A DNA stretch of 64,000 bases from Cannabis sativa (GCF_029168945.1 NC_083603.1:42098396-42162395); one strand, 5' to 3'. Shown: positions 21,863 through 35,225, counted from the stretch's first letter. Numbers and translations: made by a program. Notes: generated from the letters alone by a model not told the origin.

Positions 21863-24619
21863 TCTATATATAAATATAAAGGAAAGCACAATGGAGTGTA
21901 GGTGGCATCTTACATTTTTTTTATTGTATTTTTAAAATTTTGTGACATTTTCATATTTTGTTAAGAAATAAACTACCACACATATCCACTTAAAGTCCCA
22001 TATGGTTTAGAAACACCTAAGGTGTTATTCATGTAGGTTATAAATAACACTTTTGTTATGCAACTTTCCATGTCCAATAAATATATTTCTTTATTGATTT
22101 ATATTTTATCCAATAAGTTTTAAATTTTTATTTAATATAGAAAATCTATATCTATATACAAATATATATATATATATAAAAAAAAAAGTGCAAAAGAGTC
22201 TTGGTGGTATCTTAAATTTTTTTCATTGTATTTTTAAAATTTTGTAACATTTTCATATTTTGTTTAAAAATAACTATTACAAAATTACAAATACAAACTT
22301 AAAGTCCTATATAGTTTACAAATACAAACTTAAAATCCTAGATAATAATACCTTTTTTTTTTCCATTAAAAAAAAGTATTATCTATGTAGGTTATAAATA
22401 ACATTTTTATTATGTTACTTTCGTGTTTAATAAATATTTTTTAAGGGTATTGATTTATGTATTATACCCTATAAAAGTAAATAATTTATTATTCATATTT
22501 TGATAAATAATTATACATCTTTAATAATTAAATAATTTATAAATTATATATATGTTTTTCTTTGTTTATAATTTTTCTTTAAAATAAAAATACACATATA
22601 TATAATAACATATTTTTTTATAATATAATAGCAACTATAATTAATTCAATATTTTTTATACATAAAAATATATTACTATTTTTAATATATTATTTACACA
22701 ATTTTTTAAATTTATAAAGAAAAATATTTTTATTTACAAAAAGAAAGTGTCATATTGTTTAAATACTCTTTTAGGCGTATAAATAATATTTTTTTAAAAA
22801 AACTACTACACATGCATACAAACTTAAAGTCCCACATGGTTTAGAAATACTTAAGATGTTATCTATGTAGGTTATAAATAACACTTTTATTACATTACTT
22901 TCCATGTCCAATAAATATTTTTTCAAGAGCGTTGATTTATGTGTAATCTAATAAGTTTTATGGGTTTAGAAATATATAGGTTATCAATAACACTTTCATT
23001 ATGCTATTTTCTATGTCAAATAAGATTTATGTCTTACTGAATAAGTTTTAAAATTAAATAATTTATCATTCATATGATAAATCGTTATATATTTTAATAA
23101 TTAAGTAATTTATAAATTATATATAGATTTTTTTTTTGTTTATATAATTTTTTTAAAATACAAACACATATATATAATAAGAACTATAACTAATTCAGTA
23201 TTTTTATACATATAAATATGTTACTATTTTTAATATATTATTTACATAATTTTTTAAATTTATATGTATATATATTTAAATTTGTAAATAAAAATATTCT
23301 TATTTACAAAAAAAAAAAAAAGTATCACATTGTTTAATTATTCTTTTAGGTGTTGTACATGTAAAGTACAAATAATATTTTTTTATTTTTTCATAATATT
23401 TTTTAATATGTAGGTGATTGATTAATATCTTCACTAATTTTTTTTAACAAAGAGTTTGGTGAAATCCTATATTTTTTCATTCTATTTTGAAAATTTTGTG
23501 AGTTTTTTTAATTTGTTTAAAAGAAAACTATAAGTTCTATTTAAAAAAAATAAACTACACATATAAAACTATGAACATTGTTTCTTCTACAAATAAATTA
23601 AATTTAAAAAGCTCACATAGTTTAAAAACTATTTTAAATATTATCTAATTAGGTTATGAGTAATATTTTTATTATGTCATTTTGATCTTTAAAAAAAATA
23701 GCATTGTCTTATAGGTAATTGATTAATATTTTATTTGATAAGGATTTAAAAAAAAATAATAATATACAGCATATTATATATATTTTAGAAGTAATAATTT
23801 TTCTAAAATAATATATACTTAATCTAAATTTATTTATAAATAAATATTAATTATTTTTATTATTATTTATAGATTTATAGATTAAATTCCGAGATTATTT
23901 TTGCTATTTTACATTTCTATATCTTTTTAATTTATAAAATTAAAAAAGATTTTTAAAAACTAAATTTATTTAAGTAATTCTATAAAAGTATTTTTCTCTA
24001 AATTTTATTTGTCCAAAAGTTGAAAATAATTTTTTATTTTATTTATAAAAAGTAATCAGATAAAAAAAATAATTGAATGAATATATGTATATGTATGAAG
24101 GTATAAGCTTATAGGTTATTATATGACATTCTAATATTTGAACATTCTTTAATTTTTTTTTTTTTTTCATTTTTCAAGCTTCGTTGTTTTTTTCTTTATT
24201 ATTTGAATTTTATAGAATATAATAATATCACTATTTTTGTAAATTTTTTTGTCTATTTAAATATTTTGTTATTAGTTTAGTTTTTCATAAATTTAGTTTT
24301 AATTTTTTAAATAGTCAAAATTGGAGAATGAATTAAGTGTGTTTTGTACTTTAGAGATAAGTTTTTTGTATTTTCATGTAATAAATTTATGATAAAAGTA
24401 TGAAATTTAAAATTACTAATAAAATTATTAAATCATACCAAACTAACCATTGTTTGTTACTACTTTAAAATTAACACAAAAGTTAATACATTTTTTATAA
24501 TACAATAAAAAGATATTTGCAGCATAACATAATATAATAACTGTAAATTATAAAAAAAAATTAAAAAAATATTTATTAATTAGTATAATGACCGCGGGAA
24601 GCGCGGTTATGTTGCCTAG
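21863..24619 (+). mobile_element. Non-autonomous Helitron, about 2.76 kb
   Basis: It starts TCTATATATAAATATAAAGG after an A. It ends with a perfect 6-bp-stem hairpin ACCGCG-GGAAG-CGCGGT (24591-24607), then TATGTTGC and CTAG (24619), followed by T. This is the classic Helitron 3' structure with insertion between A and T. The inside has no Rep/helicase frame. It consists of diverged repeats of one module (GTGGCATCTTACA-like start, TAGGTTATAAATAACACTTT-like core) near 21885, 22200, 22800 and 23440, so it probably grew by internal duplication. Confidence 0.85.
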
Positions 24620-24809
24620 TACAATATATAGTAGGGAAATATACAAGTAATATTTGTCCTAAAATTATCTCATGTGTTTGTTTCGTCTAGGATTTGTGTA
24701 TCCTTTATATGAGCATGCAGTTGACAAGTAAAACTGACTTCCTCACGCGTTCAACAAATGAAAGTGGTCAATAAAGAAACAAAACAGGGCTATTGACCCA
24801 CAAAACTCC

Positions 24810-24818
24810 TATAAAAAG
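24810..24818 (+). promoter_or_regulatory. TATA box of the phosphate carrier gene
   Basis: TATAAAAAG lies 101 bp upstream of the ATG at 24919. TTGACC at 24793-24798 (W-box-like) lies just upstream; its relevance is not shown. Confidence 0.6.
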
Positions 24819-24918
24819 AAAGAAAGAGCTCGTAATTATGTAATCAAGAAACGTTTATTTTGTACTATTATTATACATATTCAAAACAAAAGAAGAAGTT
24901 TTATTATTAATTAATAAG

Positions 24919-27900
24919 ATGGCTCCCCAAGAAAATTGCTGTGGCCATAATAATAATAATGGCATGATGATTCCCAGCTTCATCTACTCTTCTTCTTCTA
25001 TGAAAAGTGGAATGAGTATTCCAATTAGGAATAAGGAGAGAATAGTGATTCCGACACCGAAAGAGGAGAAGAAGAAGTTGGAGATGTATACGCCGGCGTT
25101 TTACGCCGCATGCACGTTGGGAGGGATTTTAAGCACAGGCCCTACTCACATGGCTGTCACTCCTCTTGATCTTGTCAAGTGTAACATGCAAGTACGTATA
25201 TATACTTTCTTCTTTTTTAGTTATTAATTAATGATTTAATTCCAATATAATTTTGTCCATTTTTTTCCCATATGTACTACAAGTGAGTATTTATATAAAT
25301 CATAAAAATACCTTAATATTGAGTATTGATTCTTCAAATCACTATATCAAACCTTGCAAGCATCCAAAACTAAGTAATATGGACAAGAGAGATTATGGAG
25401 AGCAATTCTCTCATGCCAAGCCTTACCACTTATCATAACAACCACATGATCCCAATTTCCCATTATGTGCCTAATACTAGCAATTGTTGACTATAGTTTA
25501 ATGAGTCAATAATTCATAATCATTATGGTGCTATAATATGCCTCAAATAATATATAGTTATTCTTATATGTTAATAATGATACTACATGTTTAATAATGT
25601 GAGTCCATATAAAATATTATGCATTTTGATTTAAGTTGGTTTGATTTGATCTACTTTGCCTTCCAATGGTTAGATCAAGGTTATCATGATCTAATGATTA
25701 TAGAGATTCACAACACAAAATCCATATTAATCTTATTCTTATCTTCAAAGGTTTTAGTTTCGAAATTGCTAACATAATTAGGTTGCATTTTGGTTGGGAG
25801 AGAGAGAGAGTAAAGAAAATAGAGAATGAGCAAATGAATAAAACAGAGGCGGCTCTCAGAATCAAAAACAGAACTAACAAATTACAACTATATATGTAAC
25901 CCCTCAAACTTAGTATGGCTAAAGAGAACATGAATTAGTGTTATACAAAGCTTTGGTCAAAATTAATGTCTCCACAATTGATTCAAGGCTCATAAAGAAA
26001 ATTATGGTTCGAATTCAATTTTTGATAGAGACAAGGTAACTCTCCCACTCCTCAAGTAGTTTTATGAAGAAAATTTCATTTTTTTTTCTTTTGAATTTTC
26101 AAAAGGCGGCTTTGGAAGTAATAATAATAATAATAGTAATAAAGGGTCAAGTCAAATGTTTGAAAGGTAAGGTTAGTAATTTAAATTTATGGTTAATTAA
26201 TCTTGATTTATGGGTAATTAATGGGTTAATTTCACAAATGCACAAAAACAATAAAAAAACAACAAAAATACGGTTGCACAGAATTTTAAATATTTTTATG
26301 ATTTTTTTGATTTTATTTACATAAAATACGGTCTTTTTATGTTGAAATTTTGTTCATTTGTTGTTAATTTTTTGTTATATGTATGTTATTTTTTGTTTTT
26401 TTTTGTTGTTATTTTAATGTTACTTTTATGTTGTTTTCTTGTTGATTTTATGTTGTTTTCGTGTTATTTTTTGAAAAACCGTAAAAATGTAAAAAAAACA
26501 TTCTTTGAACGTAAAAATGTAAATATTTTACAAAAAATTGTGCTTTATGTAATTATTCCATAATTAATTGTATGAATCAAATATTTAGATTGACCCAGTG
26601 AAGTACAGAAGTTTAGGCTCAGGGTTTGGAGTATTGCTCAAGGAACAAGGTATAAGAGGGTTGTTTAGAGGTTGGGCCCCAACATTGGTGGGATACAGTG
26701 GTCAAGGTGCTTGCAAATATGGGTTCTATGAATTCTTCAAGAAGTACTATTCAGACCTTGCTGGGCCTGAGTTTACAGCCAAGTACAAGACATTAATCTA
26801 TTTGGGGGGTTCAGCATCAGCAGAGTTCATTGCTGGGGTGGCTCTATGTCCCATGGAGGCAGTCAAGGTTCGTGTCCAAACTCAGCCTGGTTTTGCTCGT
26901 GGCTTGTCTGATGGCCTCCCCAAGCTTCTCAACACCCAAGGGGTATCTGGGTAAGTACCTTAGTAATCATATAAATTGGAAAACATTTAGGTACCATTTT
27001 CTAACTCATATCCTAGGTATCTTTGCTGATTTTCAGAAATTTTAAATAATTTTCGAAAATAAGATTAAGCTCATGAATGTACAAAATTTAGGTAGATGCA
27101 CTATTTTTTTTTTTTTTTATTGTTACGTGGCACTAAAATGCCTAGCACTTCTATAACATGACGTTATATAATTAGTTAGCGGTTTTTTATAATTTTTATT
27201 AAATTAAAATAAGTGAAATTCGATATTAAATTGCACCAATAATAATATTACATTTAATCAGAGTATTAAACATTATATAATATCGTGCATTATAGTTATA
27301 TAGTTATAATAGTAGATATGGTATCTTGACTAATTGTGAGAAATTTTGAATAATTTCAGCACCAAAAATAAGATTGAATTATCACATGTACTTAGTTTTA
27401 TTTACTTATTTATTCTTGTTTTTTTTTTTGTTGAATAAGTGTTCTTTATTAAACCGAGCAATCGCTCGCAAGAATAGACAATAAGTCTGAAGGAACACTG
27501 TTAATAGGGAACATACGATCAGCTAGAGAAACAGAGTGCCGGGCAACAAAGTGCGCAACACGATTCGCTGAACGTTTAACAAAAACAATAGAGACATTCG
27601 ACAAACAATTAAGACTATTTTTGCATTCATCTACCAGCAATCCAAACGCTATTTATTCTTTTTTATAACAATGCAACTTATTATTTAAATTTTATTTTCC
27701 ACTCCATAAATATGAAAAGAGTAATTTGCGGCAAAACCCCTTTAACTATCAATTTACTTGCAAAAAACCATCCAACCTCATATTTTGGTGGGAAAACCCT
27801 CCAAAGTACTATTCTGTTTACATTTTAAGATGCCGTCTGTCCAGCTCCTAATTTTGCCCACGTGGCAATGACAAGTCACTAAAAAATTATCCTATGTGAC

Positions 27901-29230
27901 CATATTTTACAAAATAAAAATAAAACTTTAAGAGTAATTTGCGGCAAAACTCCCCCAACTATCAATTTACTTGCAAAAAACCATCTAAAAAACTTTAAGG
28001 TTGGATGGTTTTTTGCAAGTAAATTGATAGTTGAGGGAGTTTTGCCGCAAATTACTCTTAAATTTTTTGTTTTTATTTTAATTTTTATTTTGTAAAATAT
28101 GGCCACGTAGGATAATTTTTTATTGACCTGTCATTGCCACGTGGGCAAAATTAAGACTTAACGAGGCTGAATAGACGGCACCTTAAAAATGTAAACGAAA
28201 CAGTACTTTGGAGGGTTTTCCCACCAAAATATGAGGTTGGATGGTTTTTTGCAAGTAAATTGATAGTTGAGGGGGTTTTGCCGCAAATTACTCATATGAA
28301 AATAGGTAAGTTGTTATAGCTAAAGTATATAATATTATATAAGAAAATAATAACTTTCCTAAGAGCTAGAAATAAAAAATACCCCAACAGTAGCTACCTA
28401 AGAAGTAATTCCCTACAAACATATCTAAATTTTGAATGATAACAATAATAATAGCACAAAATAATGTTTGTTAATCCATGAATTTGATATTTTCAGGTTA
28501 TATAAAGGGCTTCTTCCACTTTGGGGACGTCAGATTCCTTGTAAGATTTTCCTAATCAAGATTTTGTCTCATAGTTTCTAATCTTCACCTTGTTTTTAAT
28601 TAATTGGCATTGTTGGGACTTGGCAGATACAATGATGAAATTTGCCTCTTATGAGAACATAGTTGAGCAATTGTACAAACAAGTGATCCCCAAACCCAAA
28701 GAAGAGTGTAGTAAACAAGTACAGTTGGGAGTTAGCTTTGCTGGTGGTTATTTAGCTGGTATATTATGTGCTCTCATTTCACACCCTGCTGATAACTTGG
28801 TCTCTTTTCTCAACAATGCCAAAGGAGCTACTTCTGCTGATGTAAGTCTTAACTACAAACCACAAAACTCATAAGGTAAGACTCTTCGAGATTAACATCT
28901 TTTGTTCTTAATAATGTGTTTGTATAGGCCATAAAACAGCTAGGAATGTGGGGTCTCTTTACTCGTGGCCTTCCTGTTCGTATAGCTATGATTGGAACTT
29001 TAACTGGTGCTCAATGGTGTATCTATGATTCCTTTAAAGTTTTTGTTGGATTGTAAGTTTTTACTTCTCTACTATCCCATCATTTTTTTCTTTCTTTCTT
29101 TAGATTTGTGTTTTGGGAATTTCTTCAAGTTATATTTGGTGTAATTGATCGAGTTTTTCTTGTTTTGTTTACTAGTCCAACAACAGGTGGTGTCACTACT
29201 ACTACCAACCCTGCTTCAGCCAAGAATTGA
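24919..29230 (+). CDS. PHT3: Mitochondrial phosphate carrier protein (PHT3/MPT type), 6 exons
   Basis: Exons 24919-25191, 26589-26950, 28497-28540, 28627-28841, 28928-29052 and 29176-29230 give 1074 nt, 357 residues. The protein is an inner-membrane carrier of the SLC25 family that imports phosphate into the matrix with protons (known family role). Three carrier repeats show the signature prolines: PLDLVK at residues 82-87, PMEAVK at 179-184 and PADNLV at 280-285. The phosphate-carrier block [20 protein letters not shown] and the tail [19 protein letters not shown] are typical of plant MPT proteins. The first 75 residues are Ser/Asn/Lys-rich, as expected of a targeting presequence. All introns are GT-AG. 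Intron 1 (1.4 kb) is AT-rich; intron 2 (1.5 kb) contains a LINE tail and a nested MITE. Which MPT paralogue it matches is not settled; the body looks closer to MPT2/MPT3. Confidence 0.95.
27418..27649 (-). mobile_element. 5'-truncated LINE end (RNase H C-terminus) with 11-bp target duplication
   Basis: On the minus strand it encodes [20 protein letters not shown] and ends ASDCSV, the C-terminus of a plant L1-like RNase H domain. A short 3' UTR with AATAAAG and a poly-A tail (poly-T at 27419-27429) follow. Perfect 11-bp duplications TATTTATTCTT flank it (27407-27417, 27650-27660). It lies antisense in intron 2 of the phosphate carrier gene. Confidence 0.88.
27719..28293. mobile_element. Mutator-type foldback MITE, 575 bp, with a related 126-bp MITE at its centre
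   Basis: Long inverted arms start GAGTAATTTGCGGCAAAACC and end with its complement; an exact 9-bp duplication ATATGAAAA flanks it (27710-27718, 28294-28302). At the centre of the palindrome (27932-28057) lies a second foldback with the same termini, almost perfectly self-complementary. It lies in intron 2 of the carrier gene and has no coding capacity; the 75-residue minus frame is an artefact of the palindrome. Confidence 0.85.
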
Positions 29231-29743
29231 GGAAAAAATCCCACGGTTCAACAAAGATATGACTTATAAGAATAATTATTACAAGAGTGATTTATTTATT
29301 TAGTTTTTTTCTTTTTCCAAATATCTATAACTTACTATTGTTGATGCCACTGGCAGTGAGCTATTGAAAAAAGATTGTGTTTTTTTTTTCCTATTTTTTA
29401 TAGTATAAATGTGGTTCAAGACGTTTCAGTCTTGGTGTTGTAACAAAATGATACATTTATTTAATGTGTTTCTTACAGCTTATACTCATTTGAGCAACAA
29501 AAATTGTTCCAACTCTTTTAACAGCTAAAGGGACTCGTTAATCTTTTACACTATATTGCATCCACGCTGCTTTTGAGTACAAACTCTGTTATGCTTCTGA
29601 GATTATTGAGCAAAATTGATATGGCATGAACCCCTTAGAGCCAATCGGATCGAATCGACCATGGTGTTATGTCATAGCCTACAGATAACGTTGATCATTT
29701 CCTTTACTAGATTGAACTTCGAATGATCAACGGCTAAATATGG
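29231..29743. other. 513-bp spacer between convergent genes
   Basis: Holds the 3' UTRs of the phosphate carrier gene (plus) and the nucleotidyltransferase gene (minus). T-rich near 29300-29400; no gene is seen. Confidence 0.65.
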
Positions 29744-32700
29744 TCATGACTTGATAGGGAACACAGTATCAAAAACAATCCTCGCAAAATTGTGTCGAAC
29801 CTCTGGCAAGGATCCTAGAGCCAATGACTCGTAATGAATCTTGCTACCTTGCTTTGACACAAATCCTTGTTCTCCACCGCCTTTCACACACTCAAAAATC
29901 CGACACACTCTCAAATATAATCCTAGTGGGATCAGTACCTGCATTTTGAGATTTAATATGAAACTTTTAAGCTTTGAAACAAAGTCCAAGGAAGAAATTC
30001 AGAGAGAGAGTGAGAAAGTAAAGGGCTTACCAAATCTGAAAATGGTGCTTTGGAGTAGCCTGCCATTGCATGAGAGATAGCATGCTCATCGGTCATCTCG
30101 TTAAGTGCAGCTTTAACACCTTTTGCAAGATCCATAACCTCGCTTGTCAAAGCTCGACTATTCAAATTTACAGGTTCCAGCAATTCGGGGAAGCTAGCAT
30201 CGTGTGGTGTGGTGATTCTTCTGACTATTTCTAATGCTTCTGTGATATTCCCACCATTGTGGATCAAAAGACTGAAGGCTGCAACTACCATGGGATTCCG
30301 AGGTTGGTCAGATAATGCTTTGTGGAATGCCAAGATTGAAACCCTGAAAACATAAACATATTATTATCAAGTCTTCCTTGGTTGGTTCTAACTTTCAATA
30401 TTACAAGTCTAAAATGAGAGTCAAAGAAACAGTGTTCAATGACTTACTAGCTCACTGAACTAAGGAAATATATACAATTTTCGGTATCCTGTGTTTTAAA
30501 CTAAACTATTAACCCTCTATTTTTAATAATACTCATTTGATAAAACAATACCTTAAACTCAAATTTGGTCGAATATATTTTTAGTTTTCACCATTCCTTC
30601 ACTTACATCCACCTTACCAAGATGATCAACAATGACAATATCCTTCACTGTGCCGGCTATTGAAAATATTACAAATATATTTGACGAAATTCAAGTTTCA
30701 GGTACAGTTTACTACTGTTTTGTAAATCACAAGGCACAAAGTATGATATCTTTTCCATAAAAGTAGTAACCAATAATGCAAAATCATTGCAGGACTGGGA
30801 AAGCCTCGAAAATGAGCCCGATTCTTCAGGGAGGTATTTAATGAATTTCGTTTTAATGGAACTCTATGGCTAAGGAAACGTTTAGTTTCAATGGAACTCT
30901 ATGGCTATTGAAGTTAATACAAACAATTGTCAGGAAAAAAGGTATCTAACATAGGAGACCTTAGAAGTTAAAACTATAGCAATCGCTATATAAGTACCCA
31001 GGAAGGACTCCAATAGGAGCAAACCACATGCCTGACTATTTGCGACCCCCCTTGGGTTATCTTAACTAAAGGCAGCATAGAGCATATAATCCAAAACAGT
31101 TTCATGCAACATAGAAAAGAGAACCCAAGAAGATACCACACAAAAGCAAGTGATCCAGTAAATCAAAGAATCATCTTGTTATATATTTACTCTATAATGG
31201 CAAAAGAGTATGAAAGGATTTATCAACAAAACTTACCATAAGCTGCTATGACATGGCTTGTCAGGTGCCAGAAGTTTATCCATGTTAGAAAACAGAGACT
31301 GCATAAAGATGAATAGAGATTTTCTTCAGAAAAGAATAATGAAATACTACTAAATATCATTGTAATGCTATAACAGGAGTGAAGTTCATGTCTCTATGTC
31401 TAATCAGGATGAGGAAGGAGAACAATAACACAGTTGAATTAACATTAAACCAGCGGTCAAAACTCAATCTCATATATTCAAAACTAAATTCCCTCAGCAA
31501 GCTAATAGATACTAAATATTGGGAATATATTAATATTACCAGAAGCATGTTCGATCTTGTGTCACGTCTTCGAAAACCACTGCGAACAAAATAAGCTGCC
31601 TGCAGTTTTAGTCCATATCAAACTAGCCATTCCATGGTTAATAGGTAACAAGGAAATTCAAACTCTAATTAATACCTGGATGGGCAGAAGTAATTCTAAA
31701 AGTCCAAATTTCCATAATAATCGCAAAGAAGCTTCAGCAGAACCATATGCTAGCATGTAGTTGACTTCCATTAGAAGCCTTTGCTACATCAATTTATAAA
31801 AAAGCAAATAAGTCACCTAGAAATATTTCATGCAATATCTGAAAGCACTAAGAAGAGAAAATATATGATGGTGAAAGAAGCTTTAATCACCTTGTCAAGT
31901 CTCAACACTGAACTAGATAAATTCTTAACAGAATGAGCTGTTTCCCTTGAAATGCGAAATCCTAACCGGGCTGCGATTCTTATTCCACGAAGAATACGAG
32001 CTACATATAATTGAAAAAACATGTTAGCTTGGCAGTTTTAGTGTGTTCATAGACTCATAGTTATGCATGAGTAGGAATCATTGCAAAGAGAAACCAAACG
32101 AAACTGGAAATAGAAGACGCACTGACGCACCACAGTCCTGTTGCAAAGAAGTGCTTGCAGGAATCACCGTTCGCACCTATGCCCATAAAGATTACACGAG
32201 AATAAATGTATGATTCAGCCAGTTAAACAGAAATAGTCAAAAGCCAAAACTACCAATAATATAGCGTACCTTAGATTTTCTTATATCTTCAACTCCTCCT
32301 AAGTAATCATACACTATACTTGCATAGGGATCAAACATTAACCTGCACATAGAGAGAGCCATATACATTAGGAGACAAGGAAAATGGCAGTCACTAACAT
32401 GTCACTACTAAAAGTAAAATAAATAACAGAGTTAGGGTGAGAGCATCATGATCAATATTAATTAAACTTCTAAGTATAAGGGTCATATAATTAACCCGTT
32501 AATAGTGAAGTCCCGTTGCAAACAATTCTTCCAACGGGCATAATCCTTTCCATCACAGCCAAAAGGAGATTCATGACTTGAATCCTCACCAACTCTGTCT
32601 CGAGATGTGCTAAAACTTGAAACCTAATTGAAGAGAATTCAAAAGCTTATTCAATTATTTTTCTGCCAATACCTAATAGAAACCATTACAACATAAAATA

Positions 32701-33921
32701 GTACAAGACCATAAAATTTACAGACCTCTATAATGGTCTCATCAAGGTGCACATGACATATAGGAAATCGTTTCCCAACTATTTCACACCAGGAAAATGC
32801 TCGTCTCACCTGTCGATTGAGTCAACAACATTGACCATATATTATGTGCTAGAAAAGACATCTGGGATTTGGAAGTTTTACTTTGACACTGTAGTCTTAA
32901 CAGAGACATTCAAATTTACAAGGAAAACTAAGGTTATGCTTAATTGGGGAAAAGAAATAGGAAAGAAAAAATCCATTTTCATTTACTATTCAAGCCTTTC
33001 AAGGTTTTGGAAGCCATTCTAACCATTGCATTGCACAACATAAATTCTCTTCCATTCTCATCACAACCCATTTCTATGTTTTAATTACTCCCAACCATAA
33101 AGGACATTTAGAGTCTATCCTTTCTTATCAGGTTTTAATTAATTTTCTTCTGATGGTTCAGCAATATAATTGACTAAAATTAACAAATGTTAAGGAAGAA
33201 ATGAGTAGTAACCTCTTTTAGTTCAGCAGTGGTTATTATGTCAAAATCCTTGGGTGTCCGCTTTAACACAAGATCCCTAACACAACCTCCCACAAGATAA
33301 ACCTCGTATCCTAAAAGAATAAACCAATATAGTAATAATGATCTCTGAATAAACCAAAAAGCTACCTTTCATCAAATTCTGATAAAATGTGCTATTAAAT
33401 AATGAGTCCATCTATCATTGCAATGCCAGATTATTAAGAAAAATAGTAATACCTTTTTGCTTAAGATTATTAAGAACCTTCCTCGCAGGCTTAGATATCA
33501 TAGAGTTCGTAATTCCGAGCTCCTTGGAGCTTAATTTCTTCCATTTCCGCACCTTTTCATTCCCTGAATCCCCTAATAAAATAACAATATCGACTAAAAA
33601 TCCATTCTTTTGCTATTCCCAAGTTAAACAACCAAAATATTTTCCTTACCTCTTTCATGAACCGAATCACAAGAATCTGAAAAACTATCTTTTGTGATAT
33701 GTTTTGGCCCTTCAAGTGCTTCAATGGCCGACGTTACCGAGCGTGGACACACCTGTTAAAAGAAATTGGCGCTTAAACATTTATGCACACGGATATGTAT
33801 GACATATATAGAGGAAGAAGAGTTAAAGAGGAAAAATTGCCTTGCGAATGAAGTTATGAAAGAGAGGGTTTCGAAGAGGAACTTGGTATGGGCAAGTGAA
33901 ACCTAAGCCCGTAATCGCCAT
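29744..33921 (-). CDS. Poly(A) polymerase / tRNA nucleotidyltransferase family protein, 14 exons
   Basis: Exons: 33841-33921, 33650-33752, 33453-33572, 33213-33310, 32726-32809, 32496-32623, 32270-32342, 32131-32176, 31891-32000, 31676-31783, 31540-31599, 31237-31298, 30031-30343, 29744-29938. They total 1581 nt, 526 residues. Class II nucleotidyltransferase head motifs are present: LVGGCVRD at 107-114 and the metal-binding DFD at 123-125. QRDFTING is at 198-205, where the family more often has RRDFTIN. RILRGIRIAARLGF at 247-259 is the RNA-binding/neck motif. The enzyme class adds A (or CCA) to RNA 3' ends. This plant branch resembles Arabidopsis At5g23690-type polynucleotide adenylyltransferase-family proteins, whose exact substrate I do not know. 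The N-terminus MAITGLGFTCPYQVPLRNPL looks like an organelle-targeting peptide. Intron 1 appears to use a GC donor (AAG|GCAATT). Length and motif order look intact. Confidence 0.92.
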
Positions 33922-34028
33922 GGATGATGGGGCACTGTCACTGAACCACTCACCATGTGGTTTTTCTGTGAACCAGAGAGAGAGCTTAAACCCTACAAAT
34001 TACAGTTACTCCCAAAAGGGGTTTAGCA

Positions 34029-34074
<46 letters not shown>
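34029..34074. repeat. (ATT)n microsatellite
   Basis: About 15 uninterrupted ATT/TTA units, roughly 110 bp upstream of the nucleotidyltransferase gene start. The 81-residue plus frame across it is spurious. Confidence 0.9.
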
Positions 34075-34075
<1 letters not shown>

Positions 34076-35215
34076 CTGGTAAATACAAATTTCGAAGTAA
34101 TGGGCCACGTTTGGGCCCAAAAGAAGATGGTCTTTAAATAACAGGGGTATTTTTATAAATACCTGAAAATGACAAACATTTACAAAAATAAGGATCTAAA
34201 GTATTTTTTTTTAAACATTTTTATGAATTTTATTTTTTATAAAAATATGGAAGTTTTTTTGTTTTTACATTATTTTCTTCTTTCATATTTCTGTTACATG
34301 AAAGCAACTTAAAAACAATATTGTTTTATGAAAGAGTTACAAGCATAAAATCTGTAGAAAGCAAAATCATTAAAAATGTAAAAAAGAAAAAAAAGAGTGT
34401 GATTTTAAGTACTTTGTGTAAAAATTTCTAAAAATGAGGGATTATTTCAAAAATACCCCAAAACATTAAAAGGTTAACGTTTTTACGGATTTTTTTTTAA
34501 TAACTTTTTTATGGACTTTTTTTCTCTTACGGATAATTTTTAGGTTGTTCTAAAAATAACGTTATTAACACGTTGTTTTTAAGTTACATAAATATAGTAT
34601 AACATTGCAACAATATGAAAAATAATGTTACTTCCTAAAAAATGATCTGTAAACAAGTAAAAAATGTAATTTTAATTATTTTGTGTAAATTTTCCAAAAA
34701 ATAATCACTTTGCAAACATATTAATTTTTTCTGGCTTTCAAGAATGAAATATTTTAATACGTGATTTACAGTTAAGAACCTGTGGCATGCATTTTAATAC
34801 GTAATACTAATTAAGATCCAATTATATATGTTTTAGAACTGGTTAGTTAGACAGTAGACACTTCAAGAAGAAATGACAAATTTTAGAGCTTGTTAGTAGG
34901 CCAAGCCCAGGTAGTATTTTCAGGGCTTTAAGCAACTACTTAAGTACGCCACACCAATCTTTTAGGCCCAATAATTTTTTTTCTGGGTTTTAGGCCCAGT
35001 CATTTAATTGGCGCTTTAAAATCCTAAACTTTTCCGCGTGACAGTATTTTTGTAAAAGTTAACTAAAATTCCAGTATTTTTGTAAATTTCCCTATCTTTA
35101 ATTGGCGCTTTTTTTTTTTCTTCCTGAAATTGTCTCATTGGCTTCTTGTGTTTTATCGTTTTTTTTTTTAAGGTAGAAACATTAACTCTTTTTATTTTTA
35201 GTTATAATGTTGAAT
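34075..35215. other. AT-rich spacer, no gene
   Basis: Repeated A/T runs and short repeated phrases (GTATTTTTGTAAA around 35045-35085); no open frame with coding character. Confidence 0.6.
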
Positions 35216-35225
35216 AGTTTTAGTG

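Noticed and set aside
27879..28106. A 75-residue minus-strand protein
   Set aside because: It is a translation of the foldback MITE.
33896..34141. An 81-residue plus-strand protein with a poly-Tyr run
   Set aside because: It spans the 5' end of a minus-strand gene and an (ATT)n microsatellite.
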